64,000 nt of DNA, taken from Coffea arabica (Eukaryota > Streptophyta > Magnoliopsida > Gentianales > Rubiaceae). Location of the stretch: contig NC_092316.1 of the NCBI RefSeq assembly GCF_036785885.1, positions 51,407,001 through 51,471,000 of the forward strand. Reading direction: 5' to 3'. This document shows, piece after piece, positions 34,831 to 46,530 of the stretch. A program made the translations under genes and the position numbers. The notes under the pieces were generated by a model. It was given only the letters and a program-made list of their open reading frames with translations. It had not been told where the DNA came from and made no database searches. Numbering within the stretch: the first letter of the stretch is position 1; each line of letters opens with the position of its first letter.

Positions 34831-35719
34831 AAAAATATTGTAGAACTTTTTTTTATTTTTGTGTATTTTTGTGAGTTAGTTTTGATATATTGTATGGATG
34901 ATGTGTTTTTTGAGTTGTTTTTTTTGTTTGTGTATTATTGTAACATTATATTTGCACAACTAGTTTTTGAAAAATAGGCCAATCCAAACGGAGCTAGAGT
35001 TTTTTATACTACCAGTTATAGACCTATGTCATCTGTGCAAAATCTAAATTTCAAATTTGAAATTAGATGGCATGATATATATCCGATACCGCACATGCAT
35101 GTTTACTTAATTGCTCTAAGCATGACACAAAGTATTTCTTCTTGCATCTTGTTTGACACTAGCATCGTAAGGCAAATGGCTAGGTTTTTTGAGTTTGATT
35201 TGCAACTACACTACTAAGCAAGAATACATTCCTTAGATATTTGATTTAGAGATATATAACTTAATAATAATAATTTTTTAATAACATAAAAATGCAATAG
35301 TTGAATACTAATTTAGCCAAATTGAATATTCAAATTGCATACATGTCAATTCTATGTCCCCTTGATTTGCTTCTATTCGGTCCTCGTACCTATTTGTAAA
35401 CAAAAAGGTATAGTTGTGACTCTCTGGTAGTGTGTGTTTTCCCTTTTTTTAGAGTGCATATGAATATATTTTGGGACATTGTTACTTCTTTTGAGTGGAC
35501 AAATATTATCACATAATCCAATTTTGTAAATAAAAAATGTTAAAATTTTTAATTAAATGTCTCATTTTAGATAGTAAAAAGAGGAAAAAAAATGTTATTA
35601 AGTAATAGAACTTGAATTATTTATGACTAAAATGCAGTAGATGTTGTTAACTCACCAATAACTTAACATTTGACACATATAGAAAAGATAGAGATGCATA
35701 GGAGGGTAAACTTGACCCC

Positions 35720-37170
35720 TATAATTTAGTCGACGACGAGACCTTAGTTTAGTGGCGAAGGTTAAAACTTCAAGACTCAGAGATCCTAAGTTTAAATCCC
35801 TTTCTCCTTTTTTGCTTCTTAAATCTTTGTCTATCCTTGCTAGGTTTTTACTATAAAGAAACTTTAATTATTTATTTTCTTTCATGTGCCAATCCTACAA
35901 ATGACCACACCACACAATAAAGGCATGATGTGCTTATAAGATCGAATTCTATTATGAAATGATGTCCACTGGACCCTGGTCCGTGATAGGAAATGTAGGA
36001 TCTACTTATGGCCCAATTATATTATGGGGCGCTAATCCACTGGATCACGGTCCATAATAAAAAATGCCCTAAGGTGTGAATCACTTTTGATGCCGATGTT
36101 GTTATGGATCATTGTTCATTAGGCTACAGTCCATAACAAAGATTCCTTTTTTTTTTTTAAAAGTGCAGAAAAAATTCTTAAAATAAGGCCCACTTCTGAA
36201 ACCAATTTTGCTATAAACCACTGTCCACTGGAGGGCAACCTAATATCTATGCATTGAAATTAGGACTTAGTAACCAGTCAATCGGGTTTCAGGTCAATGG
36301 ATTCGATTAATTAATTTGGGGTCAAATCAGATTACGTGATAAATATGTCATAAATATATATTAATGATATGCAATCAAAATAATACATGAAATTTTCCCT
36401 TGAATTGCTAGTTATTTGATGGGTTTGGGTTTAGTGCAAAAGGACTTTAGTTAAATAATTTTAAAAGTTACAAGTAGAAATGTAAATGTAGTAGGTTAAT
36501 TTTACACTTAGTTAAAACTATAACGGGGTCAAAATACAATTACGAAATTGTTTCAAAGCATTCAAAGCTTATAAATATCAAACCTAATTCCTACTTGCTA
36601 TTCTCCTTGCTGCGGCAGTCACTGACTTTCTTTTTTCATTTTTGTTTTTACCTTATTTCTTTCCCTTCTTCTTTCTCTAGACTAGACCATAATTCTTTTA
36701 TTACACAATAAACTCACATGAAAACTCTCTCTCTTCTTCATTATTCTCTTTTTCCATCCTCTCTCTTCTTTTCCCTTCTTTGCTCTTTTATTTTTTTAGG
36801 CCTATTGATTGCGAGTATTTCAAGAACTTAGTTGCATGAGAAGTGGGCATAGAGAAATTAGATAATGAAAATTTCTCCTAATCTGGATTTGTCAATTCAT
36901 TTTAGACTAGTTTTTAGCTGTGTTTTTAAACTCGGACCAGACCGGCTGATCCGATTGCTCGAACCAAAAACCGGTCAAATGTCCAGCCCAAATTATTCTA
37001 AAAAATCATATGTATAAAAACTTGGTCAAATATGATAAAAAATCGGGTTTGACCGGCAAATCGAAAGAACCGGTATGAAAAAACGGGTTGACGCCTAAGT
37101 GTTACGAATATCATGTTCATTGACCATTATTTTGTTTGCACTCCCTCCAATTTTCTTATAGATACAAATG
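35720..37170. repeat. Segmental duplication, right copy
   Basis: Homologous to 32210-33740 in direct orientation, about 3.5 kb away. It lacks the two insertions of the left copy and carries its own insertion, the hAT-like fragment at 36918-37088. Confidence 0.7.
36918..37088. mobile_element. Truncated GC-rich hAT-like element
   Basis: CTGTGTTTTTAAACTCGGAC followed by AGACCGG matches the right end of the element at 5605-6206 when that end is reverse complemented. Further ACCGGTCAAA and GGGTTTGACCGG words occur. The second terminus is missing. Confidence 0.65.
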
Positions 37171-37180
37171 TTAGTTTGAA

Positions 37181-38581
37181 GGGTAAAGTACATAAAACCC
37201 CCCTGTGGATAAGGAAATTGACACGAAACCTCCTCATTGTTTAGAAACTCCCACTTAACCCTCCTGTGCTTTGGACTTGTTTGGATTTTACCTGCTAACC
37301 GGCTGGGGAGCTAGCGAGTGATATTTACGCGACTTAATGGTAACTTGTGTCTAGCAGAAACTCATTTCATTCCAATTTTGTCCTCCATGTCTCTTCCAAG
37401 CTTGCACCCACCATAGTTGTAGATCTGCAAATGAAAATTTTCGACAGAGATACAAAACGAAGACCCAAAAACCCCTTTTCCTCCAACACCTCAACATATT
37501 TCCCCAAATACTCCAAATCCCCAAAAAAATAGGCATCATCATTCACGTCGATAATCTTACATCAAAATTGAGTTTTACACAGGGCGGCGGCCATGAACAA
37601 CACGACGACTCTGTTGTTGGGGGTTGTTCTCCTGATGTCAAATTCCTACGCGAATAATGATGCCGCCACGGCCATGGACATCCGGAGGACTAACATTGAG
37701 GTTGCCATAGAAGAGATGCAGAGGGCAAACTACTTCACATTCGTGATGCTCCTCAGAATGGCCCCTCCAGACCTGATGATGATTCTGGAGGGTGGCAACC
37801 TCACCTTCTTCATGCCCAACGACAAGACGCTCTCCCAGGACAGCAACATCGTAAATCTCGCGGCACCGGCCAATCACACCACCACCCCTTCTTCTCTCGC
37901 CCATTTCTTGCTCCGCCATTCCATTCCATCCCCGCTGCTCTTCGAATACCTCCAACATTTCCCCGCGGGTTCCACGGTCCCGACCTCCGAGCCCGACCTG
38001 GTGCTTAGGATCACCAACCACGGGAGGAGGAGCTTCTTTCTCAACAACGTCAGAGTCAGCAGCCCCGACATCTGCACTCGAGGATCCTCCATTAGATGCC
38101 ACGGCATCGATGGAGTCATCCAACCTAATTCAGTGCCTCCTCCACCCGCTGCAGATCATGATTGCCGCCCCCCAATTCCAAATGCTAATAATAATAATAA
38201 TAATAATAATAATGCAACAAGTCCTCCTCCCGCCCTGCAGCCCGCTCCCCAACACCTCAACATCTGTGAAATTCATTCTCAATTGAAAACATTCTTCCAG
38301 CCCCAAGGCACAGGGAAAGTCAATCACAGTTGATGGATCCAAGCTGACATTCTTCAAAGGCTTTCCCAGACTTAAAGAATTGACTCATTGCATATGTAAC
38401 TTTTCACATATTATATATGAGGGTATTTTTGGTATTTCATATTATTATCGGCTCATCAGCCGGTTAGCAGGTAAAATCCAAACAAGTCCAAAGCACAGGG
38501 GGGTTAAGTGAGAGTTTCTAAACAATGAGGAAGTTTCGTGTCAATTTTCTTAACCACAAGGGGGTTTTATGTACTTTACCC
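37181..38581. mobile_element. Pack-MULE-like element carrying a FAS1 reading frame
   Basis: The terminal inverted repeats are 125 bp (37181-37305 and 38457-38581), both starting GGGTAAAGTACATAAAACCC and differing at only a few positions. The exact 9-bp duplication TAGTTTGAA flanks both sides (37172-37180 and 38582-38590), as produced by Mutator-superfamily transposases. Instead of a transposase the 1401-bp element contains an open frame for a fasciclin-domain protein, which makes it a gene-carrying, non-autonomous element. The near-identity of the repeats implies recent movement. Confidence 0.88.
37593..38333 (+). CDS. Fasciclin (FAS1) domain protein inside a Pack-MULE
   Basis: An open frame of 246 aa. 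It starts with a hydrophobic signal peptide (MNNTTTLLLGVVLLMS, cleavage likely after SYA at 20), so a secreted or wall-bound product is expected. One FAS1 domain lies at about 36-178: helix NYFTFVMLLRM, H1 box NLTFFMPNDKTLS (69-81), LAHFLLRHSIP (102-112) and H2 box FFLNNVRVSS to CHGIDGVIQP (148-178). A proline-rich, Asn-rich linker follows, whose run of about nine Asn is encoded by an AAT microsatellite (38188-38214). The end looks broken: after FFQPQGTG, another frame continues as KSITVDGSKLTFFKGFPRLK, suggesting a frameshift in the donor gene's next segment. FAS1 proteins act in cell adhesion and wall structure. Expression of this copy is unproven. Confidence 0.72.
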   Translation: MNNTTTLLLGVVLLMSNSYANNDAATAMDIRRTNIEVAIEEMQRANYFTFVMLLRMAPPDLMMILEGGNLTFFMPNDKTLSQDSNIVNLAAPANHTTTPSSLAHFLLRHSIPSPLLFEYLQHFPAGSTVPTSEPDLVLRITNHGRRSFFLNNVRVSSPDICTRGSSIRCHGIDGVIQPNSVPPPPAADHDCRPPIPNANNNNNNNNNATSPPPALQPAPQHLNICEIHSQLKTFFQPQGTGKVNHS

Positions 38582-38590
38582 TAGTTTGAA

Positions 38591-39307
38591 TCACGAAATA
38601 TACACTATTTATTTTTCTTGTAATTTTAAAGGACCATTCCTATTCATCTATGATTCAACCGTGACTGCTGACACCACTCAATGTTGCTTTTAGTAGGTAA
38701 GCTCATTTAGAACCACATGATTTACAAAAGAGCCTAGCCTTGATTAAAGAATTTTATCCACTTAAGTTATGAGTCTCATTATAGTGCCGAATTAGGTAAT
38801 GGAGAAAACCAATTGTTACTCACTTCATAAACATTCACCATTAGGTAATATCAATCTTCCTTTAAAGACTATCGATTTTACAATTTTGGATACTTTATTC
38901 CTTTTATTGATTTTGGATAGTAGTTGACAGTCGGAAAACACCTACTGGGCACTTGAGAATTTACCTTAAACCATTGTAAGTAGAAATCTGCATATTATGC
39001 ACGCATAAGCAAATTATGTATCGCAATTATGCATGGACAAGTCTCCAATAAGCAAACAGATTTTTATTACAACAAGCAACAAGTTCTTGATAACTTTTTC
39101 TCGCATTATTATTTGTTCTCTCTTTCTCTCCCATAAATATCAAAAACTATGTGAAAATGTGTACTGTTACTACAAGTAGGGAAGACACAGTGGCCACATG
39201 CTTTCTCTTCAAAAACTCAATATTCATATAAGCCTGTTATCCTTTTGATCTTTTAGACTGGTTTTAATTTCTTTTTGGAAAATTATTGTTTGATGTTCTA
39301 GATTGCT
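38591..39307. other. Gene-free spacer
   Basis: AT-rich sequence between two Mutator-type elements. Nothing recognisable. Confidence 0.4.
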
Positions 39308-39316
39308 TTATTTTTT

Positions 39317-40662
39317 GGGATAATTTCAGAAACCTCCCTTGAGGTTTCTGACAATTTCACTCAGCTCCCTCCAATTTTAAAAAATTACATTGACCTTCCT
39401 TACTTTTACTATTTAAGTAACATTATAGGCCCATTAGGCTATAATTATATTTAAGTATCCTAAAATACCCTTATGCAATATCATAACATCAAAAGACAGT
39501 GAAAAAAAAGGTTTAGGGATCAATTTAACCAAAAAAAAAGTAACAAACACTTTTATCCAAAATTACTACACTTCCATGATAATTATAAACCTAAAACCTC
39601 ATCAACCATTCAAGCAAACTCCAATTTAATTCCCAAATTCTATCAAATTTGGTATCACTGAAATCCCAAATTTTACCAAAATCGCACTCCAACTCAATCC
39701 CAAAATGTTATCAATTTCGGCATCATCAAAATCCCAAACTCTACCCGAATCACTTTACAAATAGACCATAACCACCACCACCAACTAAAATACCTTCAAA
39801 AGCTTCTCGCCCTAAATTAACACTACATTTTGTCTATTGGCTAATCTTACACCTCAAATTATGAACCCAACACCTATTGTATATCACCTTCCTTGAACAG
39901 AAGACCTGGCCAACCACTATTGATGTCTTTGCCAAGAGCAATCCCATACTCCAATAGCGTTAGGAACAGAGAAACTAATCTTTATGACAAACCACCACCA
40001 ATACTTGTAAATCAAACAAAAATGAAACTAAATGAAAATATTAGATTCTAGTGTGTAATAGACATAATAGCATAACCCAGTGTCACCCCTTTTTCTCTTC
40101 CAACCGTAGCCCATTAATTTCATTTTTTTCCTCTCTATCACAACCATCTTCATCATCTCCATCTAATTTGACCATGAAATTTTCATTTGCTCCCTCAATT
40201 TGTAATTTTGGAAATTTTGATTCTTTAATATATGCAAATTATAATACGAGAAGAAATAAACAAAGGGGCCAATAGTTAAGTACTACAGAAAGAGAGAAAT
40301 AGACAAGAAATAAACACTTCGGGTATGTTTGCGTGGTGGTGTAGTTGATGGGTGGGAGAGACTGTGGGGTTATAGGTAGGAAGGAGAGAATCATAAGAGA
40401 TAGAAAAAAAGGGAGAGAAAGAGAAAAGAAACTGTTGTTAATTAATGTAGGGTTGGGAAAGATGACGAATTGTTGCAGGTTTTTATATTTTCTTTTACTC
40501 TTGGTTTGGCTTTTGTATCCCACATATGTGGTAAATTATCTATTAAATAGAGGGTATTGTAGTCATTTTATTGAACCAATGGAGGTTAGTGTAATTTTTT
40601 AAAATTGGGGGGAGCTAAGTGAAATTGTTAGAAACCTCAAGGGATGTTCCTGAAATTATCCC
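39317..40662. mobile_element. Mutator-type non-autonomous element, 1346 bp
   Basis: The inverted ends both begin GGGATAATTTCAG and stay similar for about 85 bp, through CCCTTGAGGTTTCT and ACAATTTCACT. The exact 9-bp duplication TTATTTTTT flanks the element (39308-39316 and 40663-40671). No transposase is present. Small frames inside (for example 40051-40275) match nothing I recognise, though the non-repeat centre may hold captured host sequence. Confidence 0.85.
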
Positions 40663-41029
40663 TTATTTTTTCCCTGGATTTTTCATTTTTAATCAAAAGC
40701 CACAAATGACTTGTTTTTGGGACTTTCATTTTGAACATTTCCAAAATCAAATTTTACCCAAATTTTACTTAGCCCTTAACAAGTTAGTTGCAGCTGAGCT
40801 GCCTAACTCTAAGAAGTAAAAAAGCGTCGTAGTCCTCTTTGTCAACCTATGGGCTACTCAGATCACGACCGAGGGGTGCGCATTCCTGTAATTAATGCTT
40901 TTTAATCTGAAGGAGTAGTGGCATTTAGGCATTATTTCTCTTCTGATTAGGCGAGCGACGAAGAGATAAGGGAAAAGCAAGGTGACAAACAAGTAGAAGA
41001 TCATTTAGATGACTTTTCTGATAATCTCT

Positions 41030-41635
41030 CATATTAGATTTTAAAAGAGGGCTACTTCCTGGAAGAAAGAGTTGGTTACGTTTCCTTCACTTTTCGGTGG
41101 GAAGCAGCATTGAGTTCCACCAAATCTTTAATTTATTGAATTTAACCTGGCTGTAACTGATAGAAATCGGAAAAAAAAAATAGGGTTTCTTCATTTTTTT
41201 TGGGTTTTTTGATGCTTTTTTTTTTAATTTTCTTTAATTTTTCTAGATGTGAATTTGACACTCATATATATTCTAGGATTCATTTTTTACCTTCAAAATA
41301 ATTCGGATAAGTGTACTTGTTCTTATGAATTTTTTTTTTCTAATATAAATTACGATCTTAATTTTTATAGTTTGTCATATAAGTCTTGTTGATTTATATA
41401 AACTCACTAAATTTTTATTTAAAATTCTGAAACACATTAGGTTATATAAAATTAAAATATGGGTCAATCTTTTTTTTAACCCTTGCATCCCTTCCAACAA
41501 CCTTCCTACCTTTAACTACTCGTTACAGGATTCTAACTCTGGATCTAATAGTAGAGAAGATTCTAAAAACTGTCCCCTGACCTCTAAATATAAGTTAATA
41601 CTGTATACACTAACTAGATATATACGTGCCACCTA

Positions 41636-41677
<42 letters not shown>

Positions 41678-41735
41678 ATGGTTTAGAAGTAGGTAGCATG
41701 CATTCATATCCATAAATGCACATTGTCAGTATATG
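41030..41735. repeat. Upstream block of SRA copy B, duplicated at 49016-49840
   Basis: Landmarks TTGAGTTCCACCAAATCTT, then ATTTATTGAATTTAAC and ACTAGATATATACGTGCCA, occur in the same order and spacing in both places. The block lies about 0.9 kb upstream of the copy B leader. It includes an AT microsatellite at 41642-41675. Confidence 0.7.
41642..41675. repeat. AT dinucleotide microsatellite
   Basis: About 17 uninterrupted AT units. Confidence 0.9.
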
Positions 41736-42589
41736 TAAGATTACTCATTCATTTGGTTTTTTCATACCACATCCATAAGTGGATTCAAAAGTTCTGACTA
41801 TACATTCATTCATCCAATTTCAAATCAATTCTATCTAGCCATGAATTGTATCTTGAAATTGTTAGCTTAAATAAATGGAAAGAATTTGATCCAATTTAGG
41901 ACGCATGGTCCAAAGAGCTTTGACCATAAAAACATTTGGTCATATAAGCATTTGGTCATTATTAAACTAAACTATTGAAAATAAGAAATAAACTTTTGGT
42001 CATTATAAGATACCATATATAAGCTTTTGATCATTATTAAACTATTGAAAGTAAGATACCATATATTATACATGTATCACACAGACTAGCACACATTAAG
42101 CAAAAAAAAGTCACAAATAATTAATCACTTCTGCCATTCCTTATCTCTCCCTCCTTTCCTAGAAATTTCACATAAGAAATAGGAAAATATCCTTTATTTT
42201 CTTGTTTCAACTAATGCAAATCCATTTTTCATACAAGTAAAATTTACCAAAGAAATACATCATAATTCCTCTGGGAAAAAAAAATTTCCCTAACAAAAAG
42301 ACAAAATTTTGTTTACTAACAAAATGTTTCACTTATCCTTGCCATTCTTTTCTTTGTAGAAGGAATTCAGGACCATTTACACTTCTGTCTATGTGTAATG
42401 CCCATCTACAAGTGCGTATGATCTCAAGCAAAAGAAGCTGCCTCAAAACAATGACCCGTGTAAGCCAAAAATGAGCTAAGTGAACACTGAAACCGACGCA
42501 AACAGTGACGTGTAAGAAAAAAGAGCTAAGTGAACACTGAAGAGTGAAGAAGGAAAGATAGCATGCAATGCAACTCTTTACTCTCGAGT

Positions 42590-43271
42590 GCTGATCCATC
42601 GATCAAGTGAGCTGATCACCGCGCGCCTTTGGTGCTATAAGACAAACTTGTTCAATAGTGGCTGTAACCTCCACCACTATGTAGCTTTGCAAAAACTTCT
42701 CCGTCGGCAAAAATACAATCTCACCATCTCTTCATTTTCTCACAATGCTGATGCTGCTTTAGCCCCTTTTCTCTCAAAACAATTCCAAGAAGTTCACTGA
42801 TTTCGATTTCTGCATCTATTTCTGTTATTATTATTATTATTTTTTTTTTGCATGCAAGGCATAAATGATACAATACAATACAAACCATATTTTTTTCCTT
42901 TTGTTTCAGGATAATCTGGTGGATCTTGGTTGAATCTGTTCAGGACATTTTGTTTTTCTAGGGAATTTCGTAAGTTTTGGTGCTAATATTTGGTGATCAT
43001 TCTTAATTTTGGTGTTTTTTAGACTGATTGTTAAGCAATGTGTTTTGTTTTGAGACTATTTTTTGGGGTTGGGAAGCATTCTATGCGAAACTTGTACTAA
43101 CTCTGTTTTGTACAGATTTTGCTTGTTACTGTGTTGGGATTTCGCAAGTTTGGGCACTAATTTCTTGTGTACAACCTCTCTTTTTTTTTTTTTTTTTTGG
43201 TTTTGTTTCAGGAATCGGGGCGGCTCTTGATTGAATCTGTTCAGAATCCTTCTGTTTTTCTTGGGAATTTT
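42590..43271 (+). other. Leader region of SRA copy B with a duplicated exon-like unit
   Basis: Two 60-bp units, 42910-42969 and 43212-43271, each follow TTTGTTTCAG and end before GTAAGT. They share TTGAATCTGTTCAG and TTTTTCT(A/T)GGGAATTT, so they look like tandemly duplicated 5'UTR exons. A GTGCTATAAGACAA motif near 42634 could serve as TATA box. The same arrangement exists in pseudogene D (about 57550 and 57834), so the duplication is older than the D/B split. Confidence 0.5.
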
Positions 43272-43731
43272 GTAAGTGTCGGTGCTAATTTGTGGTGATG
43301 TTTCTATTTCTTTTAAGTGTATGTTAGGCATTATGGCTTTGTATCGGAACCATCTTTTGCGGGTTAAAGGACCATTCTTTGCTAAAATTGTACCGTCTCT
43401 TTCTTGATTTTGTTTTGATTCTGCTTGTTACTGTGTGAGCAAACGTTACTTTGCGGGTCTCACTATTGTTGTCGATTTGGTCGTTGATTGGTAAATATTT
43501 GTGTAATTTGGGATCCATTTTCAGTAGCTTCCTCTTGATTTTCGTAGGTTCAGTGATTTTGGGATACTGATCCATTTCTGTAGTTGATCCAATAGATTAA
43601 TTGATTGGTGTGTGGTTGGTCTATGATTTAGCATGAATAAGTTTTTACAGTCTTCTTAGTGATGGCAGACGTGTAAGGGGCTTTTGAAGTTTAAAGTTTT
43701 TGGATTTTTTGTTATTGTTTTTAATTTTTTC

Positions 43732-46530
43732 TTTAGGATGGGTAAGCAAGAATTTTAATATCGTCATTATGGCGCCATGGCACAATGAAAGAGGTTTGAA
43801 TCTTTAGTATTGTCGAGTGGAGCACATCTTTTTGGATTTCTTGTTTTATTTTTACTTTTTTTGAGATGCAAGTTTTCTTTAAGGCTTAGTTTTGGAGTTT
43901 ATGAAGGAAGAGAAGAGAAAAGAAAAGAAAAGATAGCTTAGGAAAGAAAGGAAGAGAAGGGAAAAGATGCATATTTCGTTTGGGAGTTTAATGAAAGAAA
44001 AGAAAAGAAACATCTTTCTCTTATTTGAGAGTTGGAGAGATATGGAAAGAAAGGATTTTATGAGAATACAACTTTACATATTTGCCCTTTTTATTTGTTA
44101 TTCAAAGTCCAAAAATTAGCTTTCTTGTTCCCATAAATAGAATATTTGGACAAGACAAATTTCTAAAACAATTGCATATGCTTTTCCACAAGGTGAATAA
44201 TACAACAAATTTCTTGCTGGACTTCGATTCTCTTGCATGCATGTAAATCGCCTCAAGTCCTTGTAGTATCTTTTAGGTATTCTTGACATATGATTTTGAT
44301 ATTGACCGGAAATGCCATTATACATGTTTCAGCTAGTGTTTTTGCTAAGCTGAAACTCAAGTTTATCACTAAATATTCGATTATCTCAATCTTCACTTCT
44401 TCACCACTTGATCCATCCTAATGTTTATAAAATTTTATTTGTTGATGGTTAATGCACTGACAAGCATGACGTTTGGCATTTAATATTGAAAGTTTTCATC
44501 ATTTGATCTTTTTTTTTTGTTTTTTTTAAAGAAAAATCATTCCAATAAACGTATTTGAGAGTCAAATATCAAATAAGAACTTGGGACTCTCAAATAGCCA
44601 ATACGTTCGGGGGAGCCTGGGGACTTTGGCTCAACTCCAGAGTAACCACATCCCAAACAGCCACACGTATTTGAGAGTCCTTACCAAAGTTCTGGCACTC
44701 TAATGCTCTAAGTTTTTCATCAACCATCTGAATTTCAAGAAGACCAATACAATACCAATTATTGTAATTTACATGCTGCATTACTATTTGAAGTAATTAC
44801 TGAATAACTAATGCCCAGTAGTACATATACTAACGCGAGCATCTTCAAGAGTAGAAAATGGCAATGCATACTCTGCAGCACCAGGCACAGATTCAAGCTT
44901 TGCCTGAGCACCTAGTGCAAGTACCAACCTGGCTGCCCAAGCACAAAAAAACTAACAATTTAGTACAGTCCAATTCATTCATCCACACCGCTACCTTTGC
45001 CAGGAACATATAAACATAGATAAAATATTTTGTTTATGGACTCTGTGTTGATCATTTTACACTTTGAAGCTTACACAGGCAAATAAACAAACAGAATGTA
45101 TGCATTTAAATTTCATATTCATGTATCACCACTGAAACTTACATGTACCATAACCATACAAGATATAATCACAAATCAATAATATAAAGATCAAGATTTC
45201 CTGCAGGCAAGAATTTTATACAGAAAATGAACAAAAAAATTTAGAATATAAACAATAACAATCTACACAAAAAAATGCCTTTTCCATAATTTTCTAAAGA
45301 AGATTGAGCAAAGAAAGAAAGAAAGAAAAGATTGAGTCAAAGAAATACCTGTTATTGAATTGTGGGTGTTGAACGGAAGAAAGCCAGGTGAATCCAGTTG
45401 GAAGTATTGAAAGTAAGAGCTGAGAAAATGATGAATCGGTGGTTTTACAAATGACCTTTAGGATATATTGGGAATAATAAATTTTTGTATCAGCTTTTAA
45501 GGGACAAAAATGTCATATTAAAAATACCTTTTGCCGCCCAGCAAGTTTCCGTCCATTTCTTCCCACTTTTGGGTGGAAAAATTTTCACCAATTGGAAGGG
45601 GTCCTATCCGTTCATTTCCTTTCTCTTCTGTCCATGTTAAAACTCTCAAACGAAGGAAATGGTACGGCTTTCTCTGGTCACTTTTTTTTCTGTCCTTTTC
45701 TCTCCATCCAAAGGAAGCACATAAATGAGGATTTTGAAATCGCTGTTATCTTGCCATGGCGCGCACACGAGAATTTTGAAGTTTGCGCTATGCCATCATG
45801 GTGTGAAGACGAGTATTTCAAAATCACCGTTATGGCGCCATGGCATGATGAAAGAAGTTTGGATCTTTACTATCATCGAGTTTGCAATTAGCTCCTTCGC
45901 GAGTCAATGGGGTCCACCTTTTTTTTTTTTTTTTCCCCTTTACGGCTATATATCTGCCTATATTGTGAATTATAGGAACATGTTTTTGGAAATGACATAC
46001 TATATTGTAGCGGCCAATTTTTTTACTATTGCTTTTAATCCTTTGTCTATCTTTAGTCAATTTCATTGTGCGTGCTGCCTTTATTTATATATTCCCAAAA
46101 GTAATATTTTCACCAAAAAAAATGCATATATGAATATATTTTTGAAGGAAATCTTTTCATGAAATTGCATTTAAGAGTACATTTTTTGAAGCAAATCTTT
46201 TCATGAATGTATCTTCAAAGTCATTGACTTTCCACTTTTGAACACAACAATATTGTTGACAATGTTGTAATATGTAATTTACATTCCTTCTATTGGCTAA
46301 TCAGTGTTTTGGTAGTAAAGACTTGCATACTCCCTAGAGCTGAAATTGCATATTGTTAGTTTTTTTTTTTTTTTTTAAATGGGAGGTTTTCTTTAAGGCA
46401 GGCAAGTAAGAATTCTTAAATCGCCATTTTGGCATTATGGTGTGGTGAAAGAGGTCCAGATCCTAGGGTCGTCAAGTGTGCAATTGGCTCCTTAATGAGT
46501 AATTGGAGTCCATCTGTTTTTACCTATATC
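43732..46530. repeat. Three dispersed copies of a ~100-190-bp unit in the copy B leader intron
   Basis: Copies lie at about 43732-43830, 45735-45925 and 46380-46530. They share (G/C)AAG(A/T)ATTTT..., ATGGCGCCATGGCA and GATGAAAGA-like words followed by GGATCTTTA and GTCGAGTG. The NDC1 fragment sits between the first and second copies. Confidence 0.6.
44615..44932 (-). pseudogene. NDC1: NDC1-like type II NAD(P)H dehydrogenase, two-exon fragment
   Basis: Exon one (44932-44835) is bounded by GGGCAG and GTTAGT and reads RLVLALGAQAKLESVPG, then AAEYALPFSTLEDAR, a close match to the NDC1 family. Exon two starts after AAATTCAG at 44727 with MVDEKLRALECQNF, then SQIRVAV. There the frame shifts: the expected GCGYSGVE continues in another frame (about 44665-44630), and homology ends soon after. 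No other NDC1 exons are seen. The parent enzyme is a plastid/mitochondrial NAD(P)H dehydrogenase involved in plastoquinone reduction and vitamin K1/plastochromanol metabolism. This fragment cannot make it. It lies antisense within the leader intron of SRA copy B. Confidence 0.82.

Noticed and set aside
37638-38123. 161-codon minus-strand frame
   Set aside because: Antisense shadow of the FAS1 frame.
44116-44325. Further NDC1 exon on the minus strand
   Set aside because: The 69-codon frame does not match the NDC1 continuation expected after the Rossmann motif.
45592-46162. Frames of 99-145 codons upstream of copy B
   Set aside because: They run through the dispersed leader-intron repeat and poly-T; no domain seen.
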